DNA from: Arthrobacter sp. ISL-30
Lineage (GTDB): Bacteria > Actinomycetota > Actinomycetes > Actinomycetales > Micrococcaceae
Assembly: GCF_018613855.1 (NCBI RefSeq)
Contig: NZ_JAGGPK010000044.1
Location: forward strand, 1-64,000
DNA length: 64,000 nucleotides
Direction of reading: 5' to 3'
The position numbers and the translations under genes were made by a program. The notes beneath the pieces were generated by a model. That model was not told the DNA's origin, made no database searches, and saw only the letters and a program-made list of their open reading frames with translations. This document shows positions 25,135 through 33,771 of this stretch, piece by piece; the first letter of the stretch is position 1, and every line of letters starts with the position of its first letter.

Positions 25135-26112
25135 GTGCACGATGAAGCAACCCGGTCCGCCCACGCCACAGCCAGCATCCCGATGAAGCCCGACGTCGTC
25201 ATCGCTGCCCACAAACTGACCAAGAAATACGGCGACCTGGCCGCCGTCGACGGTATCTCCTTTGAAGTAAGTGCGGGGGAGTCCTTCGGCCTGCTTGGCC
25301 CCAACGGGGCTGGAAAGTCCACCACGATGAAGATGATCGGCGGTGTGTCCCAGCGGACGTCGGGGCAGCTGAGCATCATGGGGCTCGACCCCGAGAGCCA
25401 TGGTCCGGAAGTTCGGGCCCACCTTGGCGTGGTGCCTCAGCAGGACAACCTGGACGAAGAACTGAAGGTCCGCGAAAACCTGCTCGTGTACGGCCGCTAC
25501 TTCGGACTGCCGCTGAGCTACCTCAGGCCCAAGGCCGACGAGCTCCTCGAATTCGCGCAACTGACAGAGAAGGCGAAGTCAAGGGTGGACGATCTGTCCG
25601 GCGGCATGAAGCGCCGGTTGACCATTGCCCGCTCGCTCATCAATGAACCACGCATCCTGCTGCTGGACGAGCCGACCACGGGCCTGGATCCGCAGGCGCG
25701 GCACATTCTCTGGGACCGCCTGTTCCGCCTCAAGGAGCAGGGAGTAACCCTCATCCTCACCACGCACTACATGGACGAGGCGGAACAGCTCTGCGACCGC
25801 CTCATCGTGGTGGACAAGGGCCGGATCATGGCCGAGGGGTCGCCGTCGAGCCTGATCCGGGAGCACTCCACGCGAGAGGTGCTGGAATTGCGGTTCGGTT
25901 CCGAGCGCAACACCAGGATCGGCGCGGAACTCCAGGGCATCGGCGAACGCCTGGAAACCCTTCCGGACAGGGTGCTCATTTATGCCGACGACGGCGAGGC
26001 GGCCCTGGAGCAGGTTACCGCCCGGGGCCTGCACCCCCTGACATCGCTCGTGCGCCGATCGTCACTGGAGGATGTCTTCCTGCGGCTGACCGGACGGAGC
26101 CTCGTTGACTGA
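25135..26112 (+). CDS. DrrA-type ABC-2 exporter ATP-binding protein
   Basis: 325 aa from a GTG at 25135. An ATG at 25183 (MKPDVVIAAHK) is an equally possible start; neither has a strong ribosome site. Walker A GPNGAGKST at 55-63, signature LSGGM at 154-158, Walker B ILLLDEP at 174-180, switch His 211 in LTTHYMDEAEQL. The C-terminal 80 residues, ending SLEDVFLRLTGRSL, are the typical DrrA/NodI regulatory domain. Such proteins power export of lipids, drugs or lipo-oligosaccharides. The next gene overlaps it by 8 bp. Confidence 0.9.
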   Translation: MHDEATRSAHATASIPMKPDVVIAAHKLTKKYGDLAAVDGISFEVSAGESFGLLGPNGAGKSTTMKMIGGVSQRTSGQLSIMGLDPESHGPEVRAHLGVVPQQDNLDEELKVRENLLVYGRYFGLPLSYLRPKADELLEFAQLTEKAKSRVDDLSGGMKRRLTIARSLINEPRILLLDEPTTGLDPQARHILWDRLFRLKEQGVTLILTTHYMDEAEQLCDRLIVVDKGRIMAEGSPSSLIREHSTREVLELRFGSERNTRIGAELQGIGERLETLPDRVLIYADDGEAALEQVTARGLHPLTSLVRRSSLEDVFLRLTGRSLVD

Positions 26113-26974
26113 GCTGCATAGTGAACGGGATGCACCACTGACTGGGACGACGGCAGGGCGGGCACACGCTCCTGGGACCTCAGCTGCAAAGGCACGCCGT
26201 TGGGGGTCTTTCTACTACGCGGAGCACGTCTTGAGGGTATTCCGCGGCTACGCCATGTCCATCTTGTTGTACAGCGTGGGCATGCCGGTGGCCTACCTCT
26301 TTGCGATGGGAGTGGGACTGGCAACGCTCGTGGACGCCAATCAGGCGGCTGCTTTTGGCGGAGTCAGCTACCTGGCCTTCATTGCGCCTGCCCTGTTGGT
26401 TTCCGCGGCTGTCATGACATCATCCGGGGAGTTCTCCTACCCTGTCATGGCAGGCTTCAAATGGCGCCGCACGTACTACGGGCCACACGCCTCCCCCCTT
26501 GTTCCCCAGCAAATCGCTGTGGGACACATCATGGCCGTTACGCTGCGGTTGCTGTTCCAGTCGGCAGCCTATTTGGGCATTATGGCCCTGTTCGGGGCCT
26601 CGCCCAGCCCTTGGGGTTGGGTTTCCATCCCGGTGGCAACCCTCTCGGGCCTCGCCTTCGGACTGCCGCTCATGGCCTACTCCGCGAGCCTCAAGCAGGA
26701 CAAGGGGCAGTTCGCCCTGGTCCAGCGTTTCATCGTCACCCCGTTGTTCCTGTTCTCCGGCACCTTCTTTCCGCTGGACACGCTTCCCCTCGCTGTCCGC
26801 TGGATCGGCTGGATTTCCCCGGTGTGGCACGGGACGGAACTCGGCCGGGTCTTTAGCTATGGCTATGACGAGGATCCGCTGCTGACCATCGGGCATGTGG
26901 TGTTCCTGCTGGCCTGCGCAGGCGTTGGCTGGACCCTGACCCAGCGCTGCTTCGTGCGAAGGATGGGGACATGA
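26105..26974 (+). CDS. ABC-2 type exporter permease, first of two
   Basis: 289 aa. Overlaps the ATPase gene by 8 bp. Polar N-terminus of about 50 residues, then six hydrophobic segments starting at VFRGYAMSILLYSVGMPVAY. The ABC-2 signature region is LVQRFIVTPLFLFSGTFFPL near residue 205, followed by LPLAVRWIGWISPVWHG-TEL. It pairs with the ATPase and the second permease (27022-27855) to form a heteromeric exporter, as in NodIJ/DrrAB systems. Its stop codon overlaps the first ATG of a chain of three mini-ORFs. Confidence 0.87.
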   Translation: MTELHSERDAPLTGTTAGRAHAPGTSAAKARRWGSFYYAEHVLRVFRGYAMSILLYSVGMPVAYLFAMGVGLATLVDANQAAAFGGVSYLAFIAPALLVSAAVMTSSGEFSYPVMAGFKWRRTYYGPHASPLVPQQIAVGHIMAVTLRLLFQSAAYLGIMALFGASPSPWGWVSIPVATLSGLAFGLPLMAYSASLKQDKGQFALVQRFIVTPLFLFSGTFFPLDTLPLAVRWIGWISPVWHGTELGRVFSYGYDEDPLLTIGHVVFLLACAGVGWTLTQRCFVRRMGT

Positions 26975-27021
26975 GCAGGACCGGCCAATGAGCAGGATCG
27001 GCCAATGAGGGGGATCGGAGC
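26971..27021 (+). other. Three tandem 17-bp units, each a 6-codon coupled mini-ORF
   Basis: Units at 26971-26987, 26988-27004 and 27005-27021; the first two differ at one base. Each begins ATGAG and, because 17 is one less than 18, each reads six codons (MSRTGQ, MSRIGQ, MRGIGA) and stops at a TGA overlapping the next ATG. The overlaps at 26971, 26988, 27005 and 27022 are all ATGA. The first joins the stop of permease 1 and the last joins the start of permease 2. An AGGA or GGGGG sits about 7-8 bases before each next ATG. Confidence 0.85.
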
Positions 27022-27855
27022 ATGAGCGTCATGGCAGAGGGCCACGAGGCTACCGAAGCGGCACGCGCCCGGAAGTTCGGTTCGTTGTACTCCCGGAACG
27101 CCTCAGCAGTGGTATCCCGAGGCCTGATGGCGACCAGGAGCAGCAACTGGCTGGTGATGGCTTCGGGATTCCTTGAGCCGGTGCTGTTCCTGGTGTCCAT
27201 GGGGGTTGGCCTGGGTTCGATTGTGGGCCCGGTCCAAGGACCATCGGGGCAGGAGATCAGTTACGCCGCGTACATCGCACCGGCGCTCCTGGCAGTATCC
27301 GCCATGAACGGCGCCATCTATGACTCCACATGGAACGTCTTCTTCAAAATGAACTTCGCCAAGCTCTACCAGGGGATGCTCTACACCTCCCTGGGGCCCC
27401 TTGATGTTGCCATGGGGGAGATCTTCCTGGCCCTCCTCCGCGGACTTCTCTACGCCACGGGCTTCACGGCGGTCATGGGAATGATGGGCCTGCTCACCAC
27501 GCCCTGGGCGCTACTCATGATGCCGGCGTCAGTCCTGATCGCCTTTGGCTTCGCAAGCTTTGGCATGGGCGTCACGAGCTTCATGAAGACGTTCCAGCAG
27601 ATGGACTGGGTGAATTTCTTCCTGCTCCCTATGTTCCTGTTCAGCGCCACCTTCTACCCCCTGAGCGTGTACCCGGAGCCCATCCAGTGGCTGGTCCAGG
27701 CAATGCCGCTCTGGCACGGAGTGGAACTGCTGCGGCAAATCAGCGTAGGCAGCTTTGGCCCGGCCACCGTCGTGCACATCGGCTACTACCTGGTGATGAT
27801 CCTGGTCGGCATCCTGCTGACCACGGGAAGGCTCAGGGCCCTCTTCCTCAAATAG
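27022..27855 (+). CDS. ABC-2 type exporter permease, second of two
   Basis: 277 aa. The start ATG at 27022 is the fourth ATGAG in a tandem series. It has six hydrophobic segments; the ABC-2 signature is MDWVNFFLLPMFLFSATFYPL near residue 200, followed by VYPEPIQWLVQAMPLWHGVELLR split over the loop. Paralogous to the preceding permease (same FLFS-TF-PL and LWHG-EL pattern) but clearly diverged, so the exporter is a heterodimer. An IS110 element is inserted about 45 bp beyond the stop codon, probably separating the operon from its original terminator (hairpin at 29482-29500). Confidence 0.87.
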   Translation: MSVMAEGHEATEAARARKFGSLYSRNASAVVSRGLMATRSSNWLVMASGFLEPVLFLVSMGVGLGSIVGPVQGPSGQEISYAAYIAPALLAVSAMNGAIYDSTWNVFFKMNFAKLYQGMLYTSLGPLDVAMGEIFLALLRGLLYATGFTAVMGMMGLLTTPWALLMMPASVLIAFGFASFGMGVTSFMKTFQQMDWVNFFLLPMFLFSATFYPLSVYPEPIQWLVQAMPLWHGVELLRQISVGSFGPATVVHIGYYLVMILVGILLTTGRLRALFLK

Positions 27856-27899
27856 GCCCGCTTCCTCATGTAGCGCACGCACTGTCACCCCGTTACCTT

Positions 27900-28140
27900 T
27901 CTTATGGCCCCTAAACGAGCAAGAATCGGGGTTGCTGGCCTGTCGGCCCCGGCATGATCTTTTCCCCCAGTCGATCATGATCCGGGGGGTGTTGTCACCG
28001 AGGTCCGATAGGCGCCAGGGGATCGCTAATGGGGACCAGACCAGCCGCAGACTTGCCGCGGGAGGCCGGCCGTAACGTGGATGCCGAACTCTGGAGCCGC
28101 AGGACACGCCAGCGCTGTTGGATCAGACCGGACTTCTGGA
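27900..28140 (+). ncRNA. Candidate bridge RNA region of the IS110 element
   Basis: Non-coding leader between the IS left end and the transposase start. It holds possible stems: a C-run (27964-27968) against GGGGGG (27984-27989) around the palindrome GATCATGATC (27973-27982), and GGCGCC at 28012-28017. Bridge RNAs of the IS110 group are encoded here and carry target- and donor-binding loops. I could not assign the loops, because the flanking core cannot be fixed without a second copy. Confidence 0.4.
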
Positions 28141-28148
28141 GGTTATGC

Positions 28149-29348
28149 GTGATCAGGGACCACGAATCCGTCGATGTCTTCATCGGCGTCGACGTCGGCA
28201 AGACCAACCACCACGCGGTGGGCCTGGACCGGAACGGCAGGAAACTGCTCGACAAGGCCCTGCCCCAGGACGAGGCGAAACTGCGGGCGATCATCGACAG
28301 TCTCACAAAGCACGGAACCCTGCTGCTGGTCGTGGACCAGCCCGCCACCATCGGCGCGCTGCCGGTCGCCGTCGCTCAGAGCGCAGGCATCCTGGTCGGC
28401 TACCTGCCGGGCCTGGCCATGCGCCGCATCGCGGACCTGCACCCGGGCGAGGCGAAGACGGACGCCCGAGACGCTTACATAATCGCTGAAGCAGCCCGGA
28501 CCATGCCGCATACCCTGCGTTCCATCGCCGTGGCCGATGAGCAGGCCGCGGAACTGTCGATGCTCTGCGGTTTTGATGACGACCTCTCCAAGCAGGCCAC
28601 GGCAGCCTCGAACCGGATCCGCGGACTCCTCACCCAGATCCACCCCGCCCTGGAACGGGCCATCGGCCCGCACCTGGACCACCCCGTGATGGCCGAGCTG
28701 CTGCGGAAATACCCGGCCCCGGAGGCCCTGCGCAGAGCCGGCCAGAACAGGGTCAGCGCGTTCATGATCAAGTCGGCGCCGCGGGCAGGCAAGCGCTGGG
28801 CCGAAGAGATCTTCGCGGCCCTGGACCAGCAGAGCGTGGTGGTTGCCGGCACCGGCGCCGCCGGCATCGTCCTGCCCCAACTCGCCGCGCAGCTGGCCCA
28901 GCTGCGCGCTTCCCGTGCCGAGGTCTTCACGCAGGTGGAGAAACTCGTGGAGGCCCACCCTCTTCATCAGCTCCTGACGTCCCTACCGGCGGTCGGCGTC
29001 AGGACGGCAGCCCGGATCATCACCGAGGTGGTCGGTAAGGACTTCAAGACCGCCGGGCACCTGGGCTCCTACTCCGGGCTCGCGCCCGTGACGTGGCGCT
29101 CCGGCACCTCCATCCGCGGCGACCACTCCTCGAGGAAGGGCAACAAGATCCTCAAACGGGCGTTCTTCCTCTCCGCGTTCGCGGCACTGAAAGACCCGGT
29201 CTCGCGGGAGTACTACGACCGCAAACGGGCCGAGGGCAAACGGCACAACCAGGCGCTGATCGCCCTGGCCAGACGCCGCTGTGACGTCCTGTTCGCAATG
29301 CTGCGCGACGGAGTGCTATACGAGGCACCCCAAATCAAAGCGGCCTGA
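28149..29348 (+). CDS. IS110-family transposase (DEDD recombinase)
   Basis: 399 aa from a GTG at 28149, with GGAGG seven bases upstream; an ATG at 28029 lies in frame but would translate the structured leader. N-terminal RuvC-like DEDD domain: D15 in VFIGVDVGKTNHHA, LLLVVDQPATIGAL near 55, and GEAKTDARDAYIIAEAAR near 100. C-terminal Transposase_20 domain with SLPAVGVRTAARIITEVVG near 278 and the Ser-bearing SYSGLAPVTWRSGTSIRG near 310. Normal length, no frameshift. Recombines DNA at a short core with help from a bridge RNA. Confidence 0.93.
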   Translation: MIRDHESVDVFIGVDVGKTNHHAVGLDRNGRKLLDKALPQDEAKLRAIIDSLTKHGTLLLVVDQPATIGALPVAVAQSAGILVGYLPGLAMRRIADLHPGEAKTDARDAYIIAEAARTMPHTLRSIAVADEQAAELSMLCGFDDDLSKQATAASNRIRGLLTQIHPALERAIGPHLDHPVMAELLRKYPAPEALRRAGQNRVSAFMIKSAPRAGKRWAEEIFAALDQQSVVVAGTGAAGIVLPQLAAQLAQLRASRAEVFTQVEKLVEAHPLHQLLTSLPAVGVRTAARIITEVVGKDFKTAGHLGSYSGLAPVTWRSGTSIRGDHSSRKGNKILKRAFFLSAFAALKDPVSREYYDRKRAEGKRHNQALIALARRRCDVLFAMLRDGVLYEAPQIKAA

Positions 29349-29481
29349 CAAGACCGCACATCAGCCGTCGTCCTCCGGGACGTCGGCCACTACTCTGCGC
29401 CCAAAAACCTCGCCAAACGGCGGCAGAGAAAAGCTGCTCCCACAGCTTGACAAAGAACATAGGGACACCCCCCTGCTGTTC

Positions 29482-29500
29482 GCCCCCGGTGGAAGGGGGC
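29482..29500. terminator. Hairpin right of the IS element
   Basis: GCCCCC-7-GGGGGC followed by TATTCC. It may be the original terminator of the ABC-2 exporter operon, now displaced about 1.6 kb by the insertion. Confidence 0.45.
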
Positions 29501-29534
29501 TATTCCAGTCCAGCAGGTTTGCGACAATTGGCAT

Positions 29535-30104
29535 ATGCAATCTCTCGGTGGTCCCCGCCCGTCCGCATCGTCTCCCGGCTCCAAAGGTCCCCTGAAGGGC
29601 TTCCGCATTGGCGGGCTTGGGATGACCGTGGTGATCATCGCCTTCCTCGTGGCGGTCATCTTCGCGGCCAACCAGAACGACGTCGTGGGCTGGGTTGTCG
29701 CCGTCGTCTCCTTCGGCTGGCTGGCCCTGGCCACCTTCGTGGTGCTCAGCATCCAGAGGGCGGCAAGGCGGGCCGGGGCGAAACTGGCCGAGGCGCAGGA
29801 TGCCTTCAACGCCGCAACCGGCCGGGCGCCGTCGTCGTCCAGCGCCGACCACGGCGGCACCAGGGTCGTAACCCAGCGTAATGCCGCCGACGGGGTTCGG
29901 GACCTCAAGCTGGACCATTCCTTCAAGATCGTGCAGGTCCAGGCCCGCGTTGTGGAAGAGGAACGCGCCAAGGGGGCGGCCGCCAACCAGGACACGATCG
30001 ATCGCGCACTGGAAACCATTGCCATTACAGCCACCAACGCCCGCGACATGCTCAAGTCCTCCGGCGCCGGGGACGAGCCGGTCAGCGGCACCATCATCGA
30101 CTAG
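29535..30104 (+). CDS. Hypothetical membrane protein with two TM segments
   Basis: 189 aa. Polar N-terminus (MQSLGGPRPSASSPGSK), then two close TM helices at about 29-46 (MTVVIIAFLVAVIFA) and 50-72 (VVGWVVAVVSFGWLALATFV), and a charged cytoplasmic C-terminal half with Ala/Glu-rich helical character (QVQARVVEEERAKGAA). GACAAT ends 6 bases before the ATG and no ribosome site is seen, so it is probably leaderless. It precedes the exonuclease gene by 10 bp. Conserved hypothetical in style; function unknown. Confidence 0.75.
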   Translation: MQSLGGPRPSASSPGSKGPLKGFRIGGLGMTVVIIAFLVAVIFAANQNDVVGWVVAVVSFGWLALATFVVLSIQRAARRAGAKLAEAQDAFNAATGRAPSSSSADHGGTRVVTQRNAADGVRDLKLDHSFKIVQVQARVVEEERAKGAAANQDTIDRALETIAITATNARDMLKSSGAGDEPVSGTIID

Positions 30105-30114
30105 AGTGGACCGG

Positions 30115-30948
30115 GTGAGCTTGGCATTGAACAAGGATTTCCTCCGCATCGCATCGGTCAACGTCAATGGCCTCCGTGCCGCCTACAAGAAGGGCATGGG
30201 GGAGTGGCTGGAACCCCGCGATGTGGACATCCTCTGCATGCAGGAAGTCCGGGCCCCTGACGACGTCGTCCGGCAGCTCATCGGCGAAGGCTGGTTTATC
30301 CTCCATGCCGAGGCGGAGGCCAAGGGCCGCGCCGGCGTGGCTATCGCGTCCCGGAAGGAGCCCGTGGCTACCCGTGTGGGAATCGGAGATGACTACTTCG
30401 CCACGGCCGGCCGTTGGACCGAGGCCGACTTTCTGGTCAAGAATGCCTCGGGAGAAGATGCCACCCTCACCGTAGTGAGCGCGTATGTCCACTCCGGTGA
30501 GGCAGATACGCCCAAGCAGGTGGACAAGTACCGCTTCCTTGACGTGATGCTCAAGCGGCTTCCGGAACTCGCCAAACATAGTGACCACGCGCTGGTGGTA
30601 GGCGACCTCAACGTCGGCCACACTGAGCTGGACATCAGGAACTGGAAGGGCAACACCAAGCGCGCGGGCTTCCTTCCGGACGAGCGTGCCTATTTTGACC
30701 GTTTCTTCGGCGAAGAGATCGGATGGAGGGATGTCCACAGGGGCCTGGCGGGAAATGTCGATGGCCCCTACACCTGGTGGTCCCAGCGCGGAAAAGCCTT
30801 TGACACGGACACTGGCTGGCGTATTGACTACCACATGGCAACGCCTGCGCTCGCTGCGGCCGCTTTCTCGGCCGTTGTTGACCGGGCGGCGTCATGGGAT
30901 ACCCGTTTCTCCGACCATGCACCGCTGGTAGTCGACTACCGGCTCTAG
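30115..30948 (+). CDS. xthA: Exodeoxyribonuclease III
   Basis: 277 aa from a GTG at 30115 ([16 protein letters not shown]). Endonuclease/exonuclease/phosphatase fold with the ExoIII landmarks: [13 protein letters not shown] at about 11, [13 protein letters not shown] near 40 (metal Glu), [20 protein letters not shown] near 163, [11 protein letters not shown] near 240 and the closing [12 protein letters not shown] (catalytic Asp-His). Acts on abasic sites and 3' ends in base-excision repair. TAGAGT ends 7 bases before the GTG, so the gene may also have its own leaderless start. It sits 19 bp ahead of trpS. Confidence 0.92.
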   Translation: MSLALNKDFLRIASVNVNGLRAAYKKGMGEWLEPRDVDILCMQEVRAPDDVVRQLIGEGWFILHAEAEAKGRAGVAIASRKEPVATRVGIGDDYFATAGRWTEADFLVKNASGEDATLTVVSAYVHSGEADTPKQVDKYRFLDVMLKRLPELAKHSDHALVVGDLNVGHTELDIRNWKGNTKRAGFLPDERAYFDRFFGEEIGWRDVHRGLAGNVDGPYTWWSQRGKAFDTDTGWRIDYHMATPALAAAAFSAVVDRAASWDTRFSDHAPLVVDYRL

Positions 30949-30967
30949 GCCCCCGAAAGTCTATTTC

Positions 30968-32065
30968 ATGACCCTCCCCTCCACGACAGAAGCCGACGCC
31001 GCGACCCTCATGCAGAACGCACCGGATTCCCGCCCCGCCCCCGGGACCAAACAGCGTGTGCTCTCCGGTATGCAGCCCTCCGCCGACTCCTTGCACCTGG
31101 GCAACTACCTTGGTGCGCTGGTGAACTGGGTCCGCATGCAGGAGGAGTACGACGCCGTCTTCTTCATCCCGGACCTGCATGCCATCACTGTTCCGCAGGA
31201 CCCGGCAGAACTGGCGCATCGCACCCGCGTTACGGCGGCCCAGTACATCGCAGGCGGTGTTGATGTGGACAAGTGCACTCTCTTCGTCCAGTCCCAGGTT
31301 CCGGAACACGCCCAGCTTGCCTGGGTGCTGAACTGCATTACCGGCTTCGGCGAGGCCTCGCGCATGACGCAGTTCAAGGACAAGTCGCTGCGGCACGGCT
31401 CGGACCAAGCCAGTGTGGGGCTGTTTACGTACCCGATCCTGCAGGCCGCAGACATCCTCCTCTACCAGCCGCAGGGCGTACCCGTGGGCGAGGACCAGCG
31501 CCAGCACGTCGAACTCAGCCGCGACCTGGCCATCCGCTTCAACAGCCGCTTCGGTGAGACGTTCACGGTGCCCGAGCCCTTCATCCAGAAGGAATCGGCC
31601 AAGATCTACGATCTCCAGAACCCTGTCGGCAAGATGTCCAAGTCGGCGGAATCGCCGAACGGCCTGATCAACCTGCTGGACGATCCCAAAATCACTGCCA
31701 AGCGCATCAAGTCTGCGGTGACCGACGCCGAGACCGAGATCCGCTTCGACCGGGAAAACAAGCCCGGCGTGTCGAACCTGCTGACCATCTACTCCGGAAT
31801 CTCCGGCCTGCCGGTCGAAAAGATCGTCGCCGACTATGAAGGCAAGATGTACGGCCACCTCAAGGTGGATCTGGCTGAACTGGTCACCGAGCATCTGGCG
31901 CCCATCAGGGAACGCGCCCATGAGTTCCTGGCCGATCCCGCCGAACTGGACAAACTGCTGGCCCACGGTGCCGACAAGGCACGCGAAATCGCTTCCGCCA
32001 CACTGCGGGATGTGTATGCCAGGGTGGGCTTCCTGCCTTACGCGGGAACCCAGGGAAGCCTCTAA
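30968..32065 (+). CDS. trpS: Tryptophanyl-tRNA synthetase
   Basis: 365 aa class I synthetase. HIGH-type motif SLHLGN at 41-46, tryptophan/ATP pocket residues in [11 protein letters not shown] and [15 protein letters not shown], and KMSKS at 222-226 followed by AESPNG. The N-terminal 25 residues ([14 protein letters not shown]) are a polar extension. It charges tRNA-Trp in the cytoplasm. Same strand as xthA and the following 2H phosphoesterase gene, with short gaps (19 and 4 bp). No anomalies. Confidence 0.95.
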   Translation: MTLPSTTEADAATLMQNAPDSRPAPGTKQRVLSGMQPSADSLHLGNYLGALVNWVRMQEEYDAVFFIPDLHAITVPQDPAELAHRTRVTAAQYIAGGVDVDKCTLFVQSQVPEHAQLAWVLNCITGFGEASRMTQFKDKSLRHGSDQASVGLFTYPILQAADILLYQPQGVPVGEDQRQHVELSRDLAIRFNSRFGETFTVPEPFIQKESAKIYDLQNPVGKMSKSAESPNGLINLLDDPKITAKRIKSAVTDAETEIRFDRENKPGVSNLLTIYSGISGLPVEKIVADYEGKMYGHLKVDLAELVTEHLAPIRERAHEFLADPAELDKLLAHGADKAREIASATLRDVYARVGFLPYAGTQGSL

Positions 32066-32069
32066 ACGG

Positions 32070-32753
32070 ATGTGTGTAACAGGCAAGCTCGGCATCCTGG
32101 CCGGTTCCGCTACCGCGGAAACCGGCCCTGATGTGGATGCCCGCCTGGCTGCCCGTAACGTCAGTGAGTGCGGGGCAGGCGACAGCATCTGCATCGGCGT
32201 CATCCTTGGTTTCCCGCCAAGGGTTGCCAGGGAGCTGCAGCAGTGGCGCGCCTCTTTCGGGGACCCCATGGCCGGGATCATTCCGGCCCACATCACCCTC
32301 ATCACCACCACTCCCACGCGGGATTGGGAAGCCACCAGGGATCACGTGCGGGATATCGCCCGACGACAGAGCCCCTTCACGATCACCATTTCGGGAACCG
32401 GATCATTCCGCCCGGTGTCGCCGGTGGTGTTCCTCAACGTGGAAGAGGGCTATGGCGAATGCGTGAAGCTGCATGAACAGCTCCAGACCGGTCCCCTCGA
32501 GCGGGACCTTCCCTTTCCGTATCATCCCCACGTGACCGTGGCCCACGATGTTTCCCCCGAAAGCCTCGACGCGGCCGAGATCGCGCTCAGTGACTACAGC
32601 GCCACGTTCCCCGTGGTTAGCATGGGACTCTACGAGCACGACAGCAACGGCATCTGGCAGCTACGGGAAGAGCTCGATTTTGGCAGCGATACTGACGAGG
32701 AACGCGAAACGCAAGGGACAGCAGCCGGACGCAGCTCCGCCGCTTCCGACTGA
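32070..32753 (+). CDS. 2'-5' RNA ligase-like 2H phosphoesterase
   Basis: 227 aa if the ATG at 32070 is used; homology-like sequence begins near GDSICIGVILGFPP, so a later start is possible. Two H-x-T/V motifs define the family: HITLIT at about residue 73 and HVTVAH at about 152. Members hydrolyse or form 2',5'- or cyclic phosphodiester bonds in RNA or nucleotides; the substrate is not predictable. The acidic tail (SDTDEERETQGTAA) is not conserved in style and its DNA overlaps coding-like sequence of the next gene in another frame. Confidence 0.8.
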   Translation: MCVTGKLGILAGSATAETGPDVDARLAARNVSECGAGDSICIGVILGFPPRVARELQQWRASFGDPMAGIIPAHITLITTTPTRDWEATRDHVRDIARRQSPFTITISGTGSFRPVSPVVFLNVEEGYGECVKLHEQLQTGPLERDLPFPYHPHVTVAHDVSPESLDAAEIALSDYSATFPVVSMGLYEHDSNGIWQLREELDFGSDTDEERETQGTAAGRSSAASD

Positions 32754-32841
32754 CCTGGCCAAGCTGAAGCTCCAGGTCATCCACCGCAAGGTCGAATGGG
32801 GCAAGGCCAGGAGGTCCGGGGAAAGCCAGCCAGCGAAGGCA

Positions 32842-33771
32842 ATGGCCCTGCTCCAGCTGTTCCTCGCCAGGCTGACTGCCCTGCGGCCAGTGAGGGTGGT
32901 GCAGCATTACAACCTGCAGCACGGCCCGCTCATGAGTGCCGGCATCGGCTTCAACATGTTCTTCTCCATCACCGGTCTGCTCACTACCGGCTTCGCCGTC
33001 GCGGGCCTGGTGCTGAGCGGCCAGCCGCTCCTGGTCGACTCGGTGATTGCCAATGTTTCGGCCAGCGCCCCGGGATTGTTGAAGGTCGACGGCGGAGAGG
33101 GCCTGGTGGACCCGAACGACCTGCTGAATCCTGAGGGCCTCGGCCTTACGGCCATCATTGCCGCGGCTGTCACCGTTTTCACATCGCTGCGCTGGATCGA
33201 CAGCGTGAGAGCCGGACTGCGCGGCGTCGTGGGCCTGCCCCCGCTGAAGCGAAACCCCGTCCTGCTGAAGCTGTTCGACGCCGGAACCCTCCTCCTGCTC
33301 GGCGTGGCGCTTGTGCTGAGCGCAGGCGTGTCCCTGGTCTTCGGCACGGCAGCCAGATGGTTCATAGACCTGCTTGCGGTGGACCCCCGGGTGGCCGATC
33401 CGTTCCTGTGGCTAATGAAGACCACCGTTCCGCTGCTGTTGAACTGGACGACCGCGGTTATCATGTTCCGGCTGGCCGGGGGCCTTGAGCTCCGCCGCCA
33501 GGCGTTCCTCGAGGGAACCATCCTCGCCGGCATCGGCACAACAGTCCTGCAGATCTTCAGCACGGAACTTCTGGCCCACGCCGGTCGGAACCCGCTCCTG
33601 GCCTCGTTCGCCGTCATCATTGGCCTGCTGATCTGGTTCAACCTTGTCAGCCAGGTCTACCTCATGTCCGCTTCCTGGGCGGCCATCAGGGAAGGGGACC
33701 GGAAGTCCGAAGGGCACCCGCGCAAGCCGACGCTGGGCTCCCGGCACCAGCCGCCGCGCCAGCTCTCTTAG
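32842..33771 (+). CDS. YihY/BrkB-family membrane protein
   Basis: 309 aa from the ATG at 32842. Six hydrophobic segments, starting HGPLMSAGIGFNMFFSITGLL (split around about residue 30) and ending LLIWFNLVSQVYLMSASWAA. This is the YihY/BrkB fold, formerly called ribonuclease BN; members are integral membrane proteins of unclear function. In-frame sequence upstream of the ATG (KLKLQVIHRKVEWGKAKR-like, from about 32700) reads as real protein but has no ATG or GTG, so the true start may be a TTG or CTG overlapping the previous gene. Its stop overlaps that of the convergent hydrolase by 4 bp. Confidence 0.82.
   Translation: MALLQLFLARLTALRPVRVVQHYNLQHGPLMSAGIGFNMFFSITGLLTTGFAVAGLVLSGQPLLVDSVIANVSASAPGLLKVDGGEGLVDPNDLLNPEGLGLTAIIAAAVTVFTSLRWIDSVRAGLRGVVGLPPLKRNPVLLKLFDAGTLLLLGVALVLSAGVSLVFGTAARWFIDLLAVDPRVADPFLWLMKTTVPLLLNWTTAVIMFRLAGGLELRRQAFLEGTILAGIGTTVLQIFSTELLAHAGRNPLLASFAVIIGLLIWFNLVSQVYLMSASWAAIREGDRKSEGHPRKPTLGSRHQPPRQLS

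Larger units (their letters stand above)
27900..29473 (+). mobile_element. IS110-family insertion sequence (ends approximate)
   Basis: Carries one DEDD transposase gene with a 250-bp leader on its left and about 125 bp on its right. IS110 elements lack terminal inverted repeats, so the ends are estimates: left near CTTATGGCCCCTAAACG (27901), right near ATAGGGACACCCCCC (about 29473). The left non-coding part is where IS110-group elements encode the bridge RNA. The transposase frame is intact, so the element may be active. Confidence 0.65.

Noticed and set aside
27900..28148. N-terminal extension of the IS110 transposase from the ATG at 28029
   Set aside because: GGAGG and a GTG at 28149 fit the family start; the extra sequence is part of the structured leader.
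30635..32335. 566-codon open frame opposite xthA/trpS
   Set aside because: Antisense to two clear enzyme genes; protein has no recognisable fold and spans the gene boundary.
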